DNA from: a bacterium UBP11_UBA4055
GTDB taxonomy: Bacteria; UBA4055
Assembly: GCA_002382735.1 (NCBI GenBank)
Contig: DFZN01000006.1
Coordinates: 1-64,000, forward strand
Direction of reading: 5' to 3'
Length of the DNA: 64,000 nucleotides
Shown: positions 6,943 to 16,219 of the stretch, piece by piece
Position numbering within the stretch: position 1 is the first letter of the stretch
Layout: each line of letters starts with the position of its first letter
Notes under the pieces: generated by a model
What the model was told of the DNA's origin: nothing
Database searches by the model: none
What the model saw: only the letters and a program-made list of their open reading frames with translations
Translations under genes and position numbers: made by a program

Positions 6943-9710
6943 TATTTGAACAGCATCATTTTATTAGTGTGCGAATATTTTCCCGAGCTTACGGTGTAAT
7001 AATAAACTCCCGAGGATACAGAAGATCCGCTGTCGTTCCTGCCGTCCCAGATAAATGTCCGGCTTCCTCGTTCAAGCATTCCGTCATAGAGCGTTCTTAC
7101 TTTCTGCCCATTCGAATTGAATATGAACAGCGAGGTGAGTTCTCTTTCCGAGTTGTCGAACCTAATCATAGTGGTAGGATTGAACGGGTTCGGATAATTC
7201 TGATAAAGTTTTGTGGTGACCGGCAGCACTTCATCAATACCCGTCTGAGTCACTGTCCATGACCACTCATCATCATCGTACGAGTCGCTTACAGTAACGG
7301 TCACGGTGTAATCTTCCGGCCAGCCGAATACTCCGCTGAAATACGGGTCGCTCCCGGTCTGTTTGATATCGCCGTTCACCGACCATCTGTAAGTAAGCTC
7401 CGACGGGCCTGTGTCTTCATCTTCGACATCTACGGAAAATAATACCGGGCAGTCATCACTGATCGTAAAAGCCGTTTCGGCAGGATAATATGAAACTATA
7501 GCCGGTGCTGAAGTTTTAAATGTCCCTGTTATGCCTACATTGTCGATCCCGCCTCCTCCGACTGACCACTTGTAGTAGTCCTCAATAAAAAAAGCTATCT
7601 GAGTATAATTCGATGCCGTAGCTTCGGCGGGTATATTTATCGTTCTGTGCGCCCAGCCGGGTGAGTCGGCAAGCTCTTCAATAAGCACCCAGTCCTGATC
7701 TAAACCGGTTCTGTACATTACCATGATGTCGCAGAAATAGTCGAAATCCCATTCATTTGTGAGAAGATAATCAAAATCGAGAGTTACCTGATCGAAAGAG
7801 CTGATATTGAAAAGAGGAGTGACGGCATAGTCCCTTACGACTGTTTCATTTCCCGCGAGATCGGGGTTGGCAAGTAAAAAAGTTGTTGAGTTGCCTGAAT
7901 AATCACAGAATTCCGAGCTGTAAGATACATCTCCCGCGAGCCATCCTGAAAGATCTCCTTTGACTGTCCAGTCTGAAGTACCTTCTTCAAAATCAATAAA
8001 GTATGGAAGAGTTGACGGCTCAGAAGGCATAGCCTGAACGGGCATTGATGAGATTTCGCCCGTAAAAGTGCCTGAGAATTCTGCAGCGACCGTGTAAGTA
8101 TAGATCAATCCGTTGGTCACATTTTCGTCAGTAAATACGGTCTCAGACAGATCCTGAGCGTAAAGCAGACCGTCTCTGTAAATGTTGTAATGAAGGAACG
8201 AGGTGTCTTTGCGGGGCATACCCGACCATGAAAGTCTGACGATCCCGTCGCCTGCGAAAGCAGAGACATTTTCAGGAACAAAAGTATTATCATCGACCAG
8301 AACAGAAACAGTTGTTCTGCCGTTATTCACCATCAGGACAGGCGGAGCGGGGTTGTAATATCTTCTGCCCGTTACTCTGTCAACCACTGTTATGGAGATT
8401 ATTTCGCCGTCGCTGCTGCTGCCCGGATCGCTCTCATCAGTCATAAAAAAGTATCTGAAAGGCTGAGAAGCGTCTATTTTCGCAACCGTTTCGGATATAT
8501 CTATCGTAAATTCAATATATTTGTCGAATTCGGTCCTTCCTCCCTGCGGATAGTAGTCTCCGCCCTGGTAGTTCATGAACGGATAACTGCCCGAAAAAGC
8601 AGGCGACTGGGCGTAAACATCCTGTGATACGCCGGTATTGATCCTGTATATATTGCGCTGCTCGTGCTTCAACTTGACTTCGAGAGCCCAGCGAGGTTCA
8701 GACACTGCGGCGGGATGGACCACATCAACGAAGCTGTAAAAAATACCCCCGTTCTCATGACCGTCGGCGAGAAGCTTGTACATCTGATAAATGAACCCGC
8801 CGTTCCCGAAAGTATCCCCCCAGCTGTTGGCGACTATCACCGCTCCGATCTCCCAGTCCCTCATATCTATGATCCTGTCTCCGTTTAGATCGACATCATT
8901 GGTGAATCTGCCGTCGCCGTTGTAATCGTACCTGATACTGTCATCATAGCCCACATATGTCATCGCGTGGTTGACATCCGGCCCCCATTTCGTTATGACC
9001 CTCTTTCCGGCTTCGGGAGTTCCCTCCGCCAGGATTTTTTCATGATAGCTTGTCGCTCCGGCCGCGAAAACAGCCAGTCCGCCGTATGGAGAACCTTCAA
9101 GGTGGTTGTGAAGCCAGTTCTTGAGGGTGTTAAGGCCGTCTTCCGTACCCACATCGATCGCGTTGTATGAATTAACCTTGTTATAGTGCGCTGATGACCA
9201 TTCGTTTATGCCCGATATCCATCTCGAATTGCCTCCGGATGCAAAATGTCCGCCGTATTCAGTTATATTCATGATCCCGACTGATTTCATAATGTCCCAG
9301 CCGTCGCCCCACCATGAACCTACCTCCCCGCTTCCCTCATTGAGGAAGTTATATGTAAAATGCGTCGGGTACTGGTTGTCCGTCGTTGAAGCGTCGAGGT
9401 CTCTAAGCCTGTCCATTTCATAAGTAAAGGTATAGCCTACTCCGGCTGCCTGAGAACAGCTTCCGCCCACCTGATTGAAGACGGGGCGGAAATATTTATG
9501 GACAGAATTATTGATCTTTGAAGGTAGTTCTTTCTGTTTAGAATTACTGTCCGGAATAAAAACGAGGCTGTTCCTGCTGAAATTATCCGGTATTCTGAGC
9601 CCTCCGGCTATCCACGGTTCTCCTTTCGTATCGGGATTGACATTCACAAGTTCAGCGGAAAGCTGCGAAAGTAGAATTAAAACTGCTGCTGTTATTGATC
9701 TTATGTACAT
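6942..9710 (-). CDS. Secreted papain-like (C1-type) cysteine protease with T9SS sorting domain
   Basis: This is a 922-residue exported protease. The signal peptide is at about residues 1-19 (ITAAVLILLSQLSA). The C1 catalytic domain (about 65-330) has the oxyanion Gln80 and Cys85 in FNQVGGSCSQAAG, the His in NHAMTYVGYDD (about 248) and the Asn in VANSWGD (about 295). A Ca-binding-like insert rich in DxNGDxR sits just before the Asn. It is followed by a fibronectin type III-like module (about 475-560), a lectin/MAM-like beta region (about 575-735), a PKD-like module, and a C-terminal sorting domain with LYQNYPNPFNPTTMIRF. It is coupled to deoC downstream and follows the M6-like protease gene by 10 bases. 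All triad residues are present, so it should be active. Confidence 0.88.
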   Translation of the reverse strand: MYIRSITAAVLILLSQLSAELVNVNPDTKGEPWIAGGLRIPDNFSRNSLVFIPDSNSKQKELPSKINNSVHKYFRPVFNQVGGSCSQAAGVGYTFTYEMDRLRDLDASTTDNQYPTHFTYNFLNEGSGEVGSWWGDGWDIMKSVGIMNITEYGGHFASGGNSRWISGINEWSSAHYNKVNSYNAIDVGTEDGLNTLKNWLHNHLEGSPYGGLAVFAAGATSYHEKILAEGTPEAGKRVITKWGPDVNHAMTYVGYDDSIRYDYNGDGRFTNDVDLNGDRIIDMRDWEIGAVIVANSWGDTFGNGGFIYQMYKLLADGHENGGIFYSFVDVVHPAAVSEPRWALEVKLKHEQRNIYRINTGVSQDVYAQSPAFSGSYPFMNYQGGDYYPQGGRTEFDKYIEFTIDISETVAKIDASQPFRYFFMTDESDPGSSSDGEIISITVVDRVTGRRYYNPAPPVLMVNNGRTTVSVLVDDNTFVPENVSAFAGDGIVRLSWSGMPRKDTSFLHYNIYRDGLLYAQDLSETVFTDENVTNGLIYTYTVAAEFSGTFTGEISSMPVQAMPSEPSTLPYFIDFEEGTSDWTVKGDLSGWLAGDVSYSSEFCDYSGNSTTFLLANPDLAGNETVVRDYAVTPLFNISSFDQVTLDFDYLLTNEWDFDYFCDIMVMYRTGLDQDWVLIEELADSPGWAHRTINIPAEATASNYTQIAFFIEDYYKWSVGGGGIDNVGITGTFKTSAPAIVSYYPAETAFTISDDCPVLFSVDVEDEDTGPSELTYRWSVNGDIKQTGSDPYFSGVFGWPEDYTVTVTVSDSYDDDEWSWTVTQTGIDEVLPVTTKLYQNYPNPFNPTTMIRFDNSERELTSLFIFNSNGQKVRTLYDGMLERGSRTFIWDGRNDSGSSVSSGVYYYTVSSGKYSHTNKMMLFK

Positions 9711-9720
9711 TGACTTTTCC

Positions 9721-12294
9721 TTATTTTACCAGTAAAGATTTATGAATAAAAGACCTGTTCCCCGCTTTAAGGCTGATGTAGTATAATCCCGAAGGCAGCT
9801 GACGGTCATTCTTGTCCCTGCCGTTCCAGTTTAGCCTGTAATCACCCGCAGAAAACTCACCTTTGGCAAGAGTCCTGACTAGTGCGCCTTTCAGATCGAA
9901 GATATTAAGTTCGATATCTGAATTCTCCGATAGGCCGAACGAGATCGTCGTCTCAGGATTGAACGGATTTGGGTAGTTGCCGTATAGAGCCGTAGCTGAC
10001 GGCATTGAACCGTCCTCAATAGAGGAAGGCTGCTTTTGCGATATTGTGACATCATCAACATACCATCCGTCGTAATTCCACAAGAAACCGTCAAGTGTAA
10101 AAGCTACATATAAAGGATCGGGAAATTCCGTCAGCTCAATAGTTTCTGCAGATGGTCCGTTGTCTGAATAATCCGCCGCAAACGACCAGCCGGATTCGGT
10201 CCAGTCGAATTTGTTACTGCTCAACATGACTTTATAGGTAAGTCCGGGTTCAAATCCGTCATAGAACTGCCTGAAGGATATCTGAAGAGTATCTATACCG
10301 GCCGTTGAGACTGCAGGAGAAACTAGCATACTCAGGGCATTATCGATATTTTCCATTTCAGCCATCATTTCAGGAGCTGTTCCGTCTGCGTTCGCTGAAT
10401 TGGAAGATCCCCATCTTGGAGTTGCGCCGCCTGTCTGGAACTGTGTCCAGTCGTCCTGAGAGTCAAAAAAAGTCGAGTATGGTGCCGCAGCGGGAGGACT
10501 GTAAACAAAAGGCCCGGTCGTTACAAGTGATGATTCCCCGTTCGTCGATCCTGTATAGTATGCGGACACAGAATAGAAATATGTCTCGTCAGCTGTAACT
10601 GTCTGATCTGCATATGAGGATTTTAAAATATTGTCGGCCAAGAGTTCGCCATTCCTGTAGATCCTGAAATGCGTCAGAGTGACTCCTGCCTGCGCTTCAG
10701 GGATATTCCAGTTAAGCTCGATCTTACCGTAACCGGCGGCTGCCACAAGATCTTTCGGCGGCTTCACATCAAGTGCGATCTCAAAGGTGATAGTTTCGCC
10801 GGCAAAGCCGATATTTGTTATGTTTATCCCGCCCGCTGAACCGTTAGAGAGGAAAGGGAACGGATTTGAATACTGGTTGAATTCAGTTCTCCCGAGTCCG
10901 GCGCTGAAAAGAGCGTTGCTGAGCTGTCCCGCGGCCATAGTGGTACCGTTAGGCCTGTAGATATAAACCTCATCGGGCGGCCCGTCGGCATTTCCGTCGT
11001 ATAATGAGTTTATCCTGTATATCAGGATCCCGTTATCAGATCCAGGTAAACTTGTTTCATAAAGTCCGGTCTGTTTTCTATATTCAAGCACGAAAAATTC
11101 AGAAGGCGAATTGGGAGAATTAATTCTGTAAATATTGCCTGTAGGGTTTTGAAGAGAATTGAGAGTATATTGACCGGCTTCAGATATAACGGGAACGGAA
11201 GTAATCCAGTCACCGTATTTGAATTTCATCCATGCGCCCATATATTGAGGAGGGTTCGAAGTCTGGTTCATCACATCCCATGCGCCTACGGCGTCGGGTG
11301 CGGTGTCGTCGTAATAGTGGTACAGGTCAGGTGCTCCGAGGGTATGAAAGAATTCGTGACATATCACTCCTACGGTAAAATAGGTCGTAGTGCCGGTAAG
11401 GTCAAAATTATAGTCGAAAACTCTTTTTTTGTTTATCACAACATTCCTTGTGTATAATGCCCATCTGTGAGGCCATAGGAGCGATGCCCATGCACCGGGT
11501 GCTCCGCTTATCAGAAATACGATATTGTCAACATAACCGTCATTGTCGCTGTCGATTTCGAGATCTGTAGGAACTTCGGCCGAGACCGCATTGACGGCTC
11601 TTTCAAGAAGCGCGTGTTCCCTTTCAGTCCTTTCGCTGTCAGTCTGATATCCTGCCGGGTTGGTCGCTGCGTTGTAAGGCTGAAAATATGCCCTCGGATT
11701 TATATCCTGATACGAAAGGTTAGTTGTGAAATCATCTACATGGGGGTAATAATGCGATACTACTGAAAGCTGTTCATAGGAGGTTTCGTTAAAATAATGT
11801 CCGAGAGACGGTCCGTCAGCTTTATTAAAGTAGGCATCGTAATATGATCTTTGCCTGTTGAATATTGATGTAGTCTCGTCTGAAAATCTGATAAAGATGA
11901 CAAGATTGTTAATTGTGCCTGTAGTGGGAGCGTCTTTATCTTTTGGGATATCATACTTAAAAGCTTCGACCTTTTGTCTGTAAAGTTCGGGAGATATCTT
12001 AGCACCCGGCTTAAGACCTGATGACTGAGGGTCGATCTGTCCGGCTATGATACCGGAAGATATTACATCGTCACCTGATCTGACGCCGTAATAGTACCAA
12101 CCGTCATTACCCTGGATCACAGTAAAATCGTTATCGTCGTGCAGCCTGTTGAAAAATTCGTCGCCTGACGAGAACAGTTCAATATCAGTTCCGTCGGGCT
12201 GCGATACGGTCACAGGGATATTCTTCAGATAAGCTCCGAGGGCGGCAGCGGATGCTGTGAGTAATATTGCCAGAATTATTTTTTTCATGATCAT
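9721..12294 (-). CDS. Secreted M6-family (immune inhibitor A-like) metalloprotease with T9SS sorting domain
   Basis: This is an 857-residue zinc protease. The signal peptide is at 1-20 (KKIILAILLTASAAALGAY). A propeptide precedes the M6 catalytic domain, which carries HEFFHTLGAPDLYHY at about residue 313, the HExxH zinc site with a following GAxDLY, and a downstream WDVMNQ turn (Met-turn analogue). The region DIDSDNDGYVDNIVFLISG before it is typical of M6 proteins. A fibronectin type III-like module (about 505-585) and a beta domain follow, then the sorting domain LYGNYPNPFNPETTISF. It is the first gene of the minus-strand protease operon; a TATATT element lies at 12328-12333 with a weak -35. 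It probably acts on extracellular protein. Confidence 0.88.
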   Translation of the reverse strand: MIMKKIILAILLTASAAALGAYLKNIPVTVSQPDGTDIELFSSGDEFFNRLHDDNDFTVIQGNDGWYYYGVRSGDDVISSGIIAGQIDPQSSGLKPGAKISPELYRQKVEAFKYDIPKDKDAPTTGTINNLVIFIRFSDETTSIFNRQRSYYDAYFNKADGPSLGHYFNETSYEQLSVVSHYYPHVDDFTTNLSYQDINPRAYFQPYNAATNPAGYQTDSERTEREHALLERAVNAVSAEVPTDLEIDSDNDGYVDNIVFLISGAPGAWASLLWPHRWALYTRNVVINKKRVFDYNFDLTGTTTYFTVGVICHEFFHTLGAPDLYHYYDDTAPDAVGAWDVMNQTSNPPQYMGAWMKFKYGDWITSVPVISEAGQYTLNSLQNPTGNIYRINSPNSPSEFFVLEYRKQTGLYETSLPGSDNGILIYRINSLYDGNADGPPDEVYIYRPNGTTMAAGQLSNALFSAGLGRTEFNQYSNPFPFLSNGSAGGINITNIGFAGETITFEIALDVKPPKDLVAAAGYGKIELNWNIPEAQAGVTLTHFRIYRNGELLADNILKSSYADQTVTADETYFYSVSAYYTGSTNGESSLVTTGPFVYSPPAAAPYSTFFDSQDDWTQFQTGGATPRWGSSNSANADGTAPEMMAEMENIDNALSMLVSPAVSTAGIDTLQISFRQFYDGFEPGLTYKVMLSSNKFDWTESGWSFAADYSDNGPSAETIELTEFPDPLYVAFTLDGFLWNYDGWYVDDVTISQKQPSSIEDGSMPSATALYGNYPNPFNPETTISFGLSENSDIELNIFDLKGALVRTLAKGEFSAGDYRLNWNGRDKNDRQLPSGLYYISLKAGNRSFIHKSLLVK

Positions 12295-12400
12295 CCTTAA
12301 TTTATTATTTCAATTTCAGACATGATGAATATAATACATCATCAGGACAAAATCTAATGAAATTATAAAGAAAAACCTAAAAGAAATGTCATAAATTCCT

Positions 12401-12429
12401 TTGTAAATCGCCCGTTACTTTGATATATT
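12401..12429 (+). promoter_or_regulatory. Promoter of the MEMO-family gene
   Basis: TTGTAA (12401-12406), a 17-base spacer and TATATT (12424-12429). The predicted start near 12436 is very close to the AAGGAGG ribosome site (12435-12441), so the leader would be about ten bases. This promoter position argues against any start upstream of 12447. Confidence 0.5.
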
Positions 12430-12446
12430 ATTGCAAGGAGGGTTCT

Positions 12447-13226
12447 ATGAAGACAAGATATCCCGCTGTAGAGGGCTCATTTTATCCTTCAGATGAAAAA
12501 GAGCTTGAAGCGATGCTGAAAAGTTTCGACAGTAATGTCCGTTTTGAGAAAAAAGGAAGACCCCGCGCGATAATTTCGCCGCACGCAGGACTGATCTACT
12601 CGGGCCAGACGGCCGCCTATGCATACAAGTATGCGGAGGGTGAAAAATACAGGTCGGCGGTCATCTTCGCTCCCTCGCACAGGGTCGCTTTCTACGGTAT
12701 AAGCGGCGCCGATTATGACGAATATAAATGCTGCGGAAAAAGTTTCACGATCAACAGGGAGCTTTTGGAAAAACTTTCAAAGAATAACGGGATCATTTCG
12801 ATAGATCAGGCTCATGAGCACGAGCACAGCGCCGAAGTTCAGCTTCCTTTTATTCAAAAATATCTCGATGTGGAAAGCATTGTCGTTTTTGTTTACGGCG
12901 AAACGGACTATATGAAAATATCGTATGTTATGGACGATATCATCAGTGAGAATAAGGACATTATAATAGTCTCGACAGATCTCAGCCATTATCATCCGTA
13001 CGAAGAGTGCAACAGGATAGATTCCGTCGTCGCTGAAGGCATTAAAGAACTCGACGCGGTCAGGGCGGGAAAAGGAGAAGCGTGCGGCATGCCCGGCATC
13101 CGGGCTGTGATAACAAGCGCGGCAAATAAAAAACTTAAGCCTGAAATTCTCGACCACAGAAATTCGGGTGATATAATTAACGACAGGTCAGGCGTAGTGG
13201 GGTATCTGTCGGCGGTGTTTATATAA
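12447..13226 (+). CDS. amrB: MEMO-family protein (AmmeMemoRadiSam system protein B)
   Basis: A 259-residue protein of the MEMO/AmmeMemoRadiSam B family, structurally related to class III extradiol dioxygenases but with unsettled chemistry. Recognisable elements are the N-terminal YPAVEGSFYPSD, IISPHAGLIYSGQTAAYAY, PSHR, EHSAEVQLPFIQKYL and STDLSHYHPYEEC, which hold the conserved His and Asp/Glu positions. I chose the ATG at 12447 because a strong AAGGAGG lies six bases before it and the protein begins with the family's canonical start. In many genomes it sits beside amrA and a radical-SAM amrS; neither is in this window. It is followed by ftsK after 15 bases. Confidence 0.88.
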   Translation: MKTRYPAVEGSFYPSDEKELEAMLKSFDSNVRFEKKGRPRAIISPHAGLIYSGQTAAYAYKYAEGEKYRSAVIFAPSHRVAFYGISGADYDEYKCCGKSFTINRELLEKLSKNNGIISIDQAHEHEHSAEVQLPFIQKYLDVESIVVFVYGETDYMKISYVMDDIISENKDIIIVSTDLSHYHPYEECNRIDSVVAEGIKELDAVRAGKGEACGMPGIRAVITSAANKKLKPEILDHRNSGDIINDRSGVVGYLSAVFI

Positions 13227-13241
13227 AATGAGCAGGTGAAA

Positions 13242-15497
13242 ATGAAACTGACCAGAGAAAAACTGCACGATATTTTCGGAATAATATTCATAGTGATAGG
13301 TCTGATAATACTTCTGGGGCTGATATCCAACTTTACCGGGCACGACGGCGAGACGGGAAAGATCATTTCTGTAGGCGCGGGACTTGAAGAACTTATAAGG
13401 AAACTATACTCATTCACATTCGGTTTCGGCATTTTCTTTCTCATGCCTGTATTTTTATTCGCCGAAGGGTACTGCTATGTAAGGATGAAGCCTTTTATTA
13501 CACATTTCAAGAATTTTGTCGTATATCTGGTGTTTTCCACGCTTGCAGCTTCGACTATTGCGGTTTTCAGATACGGCAGGGATTTTAATTATTTTAATGA
13601 CGAAAGCGACAAATGGGAGAGTATAGGCGCTATCGGTTTCAGAACCGGACACAAGCTTGTGAATATCTTCGGATATGCGGGAACCGTCATCATACTTTCA
13701 GCTCTTTTCGTGATCATACTGCTTTTCATATTTGATTTCAGGGTAGGGCAGATGGCAAAATTCGTTACAGCACCGTTCAAGTATATTTTATCAGGCATAG
13801 CGGCTCTCCTGTTCAGGTATAAGAAATATAGGGCAAGAAAGAAATTCGAGCTTGAATCGAAAATGAAAGAAGAAGAAAACATCAGGGAACTTGCCGCGAA
13901 AGATGAAAAGGTTGCAGACGGGCCTGAGACTGATGTTGAAAAACCGCAGAAAGAATACGATATAGAAAAGGCCGTGGTCGAAAGATCGGTCGATTACAAG
14001 GCTAAAGTCGATAAAAAATATAAATATCTCCCGCCCGACATCGAATTTCTTAACGAGAGTAAATCGAACACGAACATAATAGAGGACGATCAGAAGGTGA
14101 AAGAAGTAGCCACGAAACTGATCGAGAAGCTTGGAGAATTTTCACTCGAGGCGAAGGTCGTGAGGATAAATCCGGGGCCTGTTATCACCCAGTACGAGAT
14201 AGAGCTTGCAAGCGGTGTGAAAGTATCAAGGGTAACTTCGCTTGAAGACGACCTGGCGATGGCATTGAAAGCTAAAAGCATTAGAATCGTTGCGCCTATT
14301 CCGGGCAAGGGAACGATCGGCATCGAGATCCCGAATTCCAATCCTTCTATTGTTTATTTGAAATCCATCATCGCGTCAGAGAAGTTCATTAAGCATAAAT
14401 CAAAGCTCGCGATAGCTCTGGGAAAAATGATAAACGGTGAAAATTATATTCTCGACCTTGCCAAAACCCCGCATCTGCTCATAGCAGGTTCTACAGGTTC
14501 AGGTAAATCGGTCTGCATAAACGGTCTTATAATCTCGATACTTTACCGCGCCACGCCCGAGGATGTTCAGTTCTGCATGATCGATCCTAAAAAGGTCGAG
14601 CTTTCGGTATATTCGGGACTTCTTAAACATCACCTGCTCAAGATCGACGGTATAGACGATCCGGTGGTGACTAATCCGGAAGACGCTGTCAGGCTTCTTG
14701 AAGCTCTTGTAACTGAAATGGAGTCGAGGTACGACCTTCTTAACCAGTCCGGAACAAGGAATATCGAGGAATACAACACGATGATCGAATCCGGCGAGCT
14801 GAAATTCAACGCACTCAACGGCAACGAGCCTTTCGTTAAGCTTCCTTATATAGTTTGTATCATGGATGAGTACGGCGATCTCATGATGAGCTCGGGAAAG
14901 GCCGTTGAGGACCCGATATGCCGGCTTGCCCAGATGGCAAGGGCGATCGGGATACACCTTGTGCTCGCCACCCAGCGCCCGTCGGTCAAGGTGGTGACAG
15001 GCGCCATAAAGGCGAACTTTCCGACCCGTATCGCTTTCAGGGTCATCAGCCAGATAGACTCCAGAACTATACTTGACGGCAAGGGCGCCGAATCGCTGCT
15101 CGGAAAGGGAGACATGCTCCTCATCCCTCCGGGCGAATCCGACCTCATCAGGATCCAGAACGCGCTGGTCGAGACGAAGGAGATAAACAAGGTCGTCAAG
15201 CATATATGCTCTCAGCCCGATAATTTCAACAAGATCTCGATCAAAGCCAAACCGGCTCCTGTCATAGGCGGCGGCTTCGATGTAGGCAGCGGGGAGAGGG
15301 ACGATTTGTACGAAGAAGCCAAAAGGATCGTCATCAGGACGGGCATGGCCTCGGTCTCGATGCTCCAGCGCGGACTCTCCGTAGGCTACGCGAGAGCGGG
15401 CGGTCTCATAGACCAGCTCGAGCGCGACGGCGTCGTCGGCCCGCACCAGGGCTCAAAACCGCGCGAAGTCCTGATGAGTTCTCAGGACGAGGATTAG
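13242..15497 (+). CDS. ftsK: DNA translocase FtsK
   Basis: The 751-residue septum-anchored motor pumps chromosome ends and activates dimer resolution. Residues 1-190 carry four hydrophobic segments, starting with IFGIIFIVIGLIILLGLI. A short charged linker (about 195-265) replaces the long linker of proteobacteria. The alpha/beta motor domains follow, with Walker A AGSTGSGKS at about residue 415 and Walker B IVCIMDEYGDL. The C-terminal gamma winged helix (about 685-750, ending GSKPREVLM) reads KOPS-type DNA signals. The start at ATG 13242 follows AGGTGAAA; a GTG two codons earlier is possible. The length fits the SpoIIIE/FtsK short form. Confidence 0.95.
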   Translation: MKLTREKLHDIFGIIFIVIGLIILLGLISNFTGHDGETGKIISVGAGLEELIRKLYSFTFGFGIFFLMPVFLFAEGYCYVRMKPFITHFKNFVVYLVFSTLAASTIAVFRYGRDFNYFNDESDKWESIGAIGFRTGHKLVNIFGYAGTVIILSALFVIILLFIFDFRVGQMAKFVTAPFKYILSGIAALLFRYKKYRARKKFELESKMKEEENIRELAAKDEKVADGPETDVEKPQKEYDIEKAVVERSVDYKAKVDKKYKYLPPDIEFLNESKSNTNIIEDDQKVKEVATKLIEKLGEFSLEAKVVRINPGPVITQYEIELASGVKVSRVTSLEDDLAMALKAKSIRIVAPIPGKGTIGIEIPNSNPSIVYLKSIIASEKFIKHKSKLAIALGKMINGENYILDLAKTPHLLIAGSTGSGKSVCINGLIISILYRATPEDVQFCMIDPKKVELSVYSGLLKHHLLKIDGIDDPVVTNPEDAVRLLEALVTEMESRYDLLNQSGTRNIEEYNTMIESGELKFNALNGNEPFVKLPYIVCIMDEYGDLMMSSGKAVEDPICRLAQMARAIGIHLVLATQRPSVKVVTGAIKANFPTRIAFRVISQIDSRTILDGKGAESLLGKGDMLLIPPGESDLIRIQNALVETKEINKVVKHICSQPDNFNKISIKAKPAPVIGGGFDVGSGERDDLYEEAKRIVIRTGMASVSMLQRGLSVGYARAGGLIDQLERDGVVGPHQGSKPREVLMSSQDED

Positions 15498-15513
15498 AAA
15501 GAACTTGCAATGT

Positions 15514-15684
15514 TCAATATTCCGTAACAGCGTTATTTTCAAGATCAGGCTCAGTTTCGTCTTCATCCGTTCCGAAGAAATCGATCTCGCCCGGCTCTTC
15601 GCTACCGTCCATAGTTTCCGCCCATGCCGCGAGCGCGATACCCGCCGCCAGTCCGATAAGTCCCGTTATTATAGCTCTTCCCAT
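15514..15684 (-). CDS. Small acidic single-pass membrane protein (hypothetical)
   Basis: An open frame of 56 codons reads MGRAIITGLIGLAAGIALAA, then WAETMDGSEEPGEIDFFG and a strongly acidic tail ending NNAVTEY. It has one hydrophobic segment (residues 4-21) and about a dozen acidic residues after it. TAGGAG is placed six bases before the ATG at 15684; another ATG two codons earlier lies too near the ribosome site. It lies convergent to ftsK, 16 bases from its end. I do not recognise a family. Support comes from the ribosome site and the coherent membrane-plus-acidic layout, not homology. Confidence 0.5.
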   Translation of the reverse strand: MGRAIITGLIGLAAGIALAAWAETMDGSEEPGEIDFFGTDEDETEPDLENNAVTEY

Positions 15685-15724
15685 TTTCATCTCCTACTAA
15701 TTTTTTGTTTAAATTCCATAATTT

Positions 15725-16219
15725 TGGGCTCTATATGATTTTTAGTGGGTTAAGGGGAAAATATATGTTATACTACAGGATATGAATAACAGTAAAGAAA
15801 TATTCGGCATGGCTTTAGGCTTGAGTTCGCTTTGGGAAGTCAAGCCTAAAGAATTTCGAGAAATTAATGGCCAGAAAGAACTCCACATGACATTGAGCTT
15901 TAAGAAAGGTTTTAAATTTGCTGGCAAGGTAGGAAGCGGTTTCACTTTATTGTTTGAAGCATTTTCGATGTTCTTGATAGAATGCGAGATGCCTGTAAGT
16001 AAAGCTGCTGAAGCGCTAAGTGTTTATCCTCAACGAATTTGGAATATCTTTCATTATTGGATACCAAGAGCTCTTAAGGAAAGCAAAGTTTTAGAGAATA
16101 ATGATGAAGCACAAGGTTATCTTGCGTACTGGTGTGATCTTGCAATCGAGTCAGGTATTGAGTCCTTTATAAAAGTTGTCAAAATGATAAAAGCTCCTTT
16201 ATTAGCGCGTAGAAGATAA
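15725..16219 (+). mobile_element. ISL3-family IS remnant with internally deleted transposase
   Basis: The frame at 15782-16219 encodes 145 residues. The first ~105 resemble the N-terminal zinc/HTH part of ISL3 transposases (FEAFSMFLIECEMPVSKAAEALSVYPQRIWNIFHYW). The next ~30 (QGYLAYWCDLAIESGIESFIKVVKMIKA) resemble the extreme C-terminus of the same family. The catalytic DDE core that should lie between, roughly 200 residues, is absent, so it cannot transpose by itself. The upstream GGGCTCTATATGATTTTTAG at 15726-15745 resembles ISL3 terminal repeats, which often start GGCTCT. I found no matching inverted copy at the right side, where the frame runs into an HTH-gene fragment. A dead, truncated element. 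Confidence 0.65.

Noticed and set aside
14499..15446. A 315-codon open frame antisense to ftsK
   Set aside because: It is a shadow of a high-confidence gene. It lacks a ribosome site and its composition follows the complement of ftsK codons.
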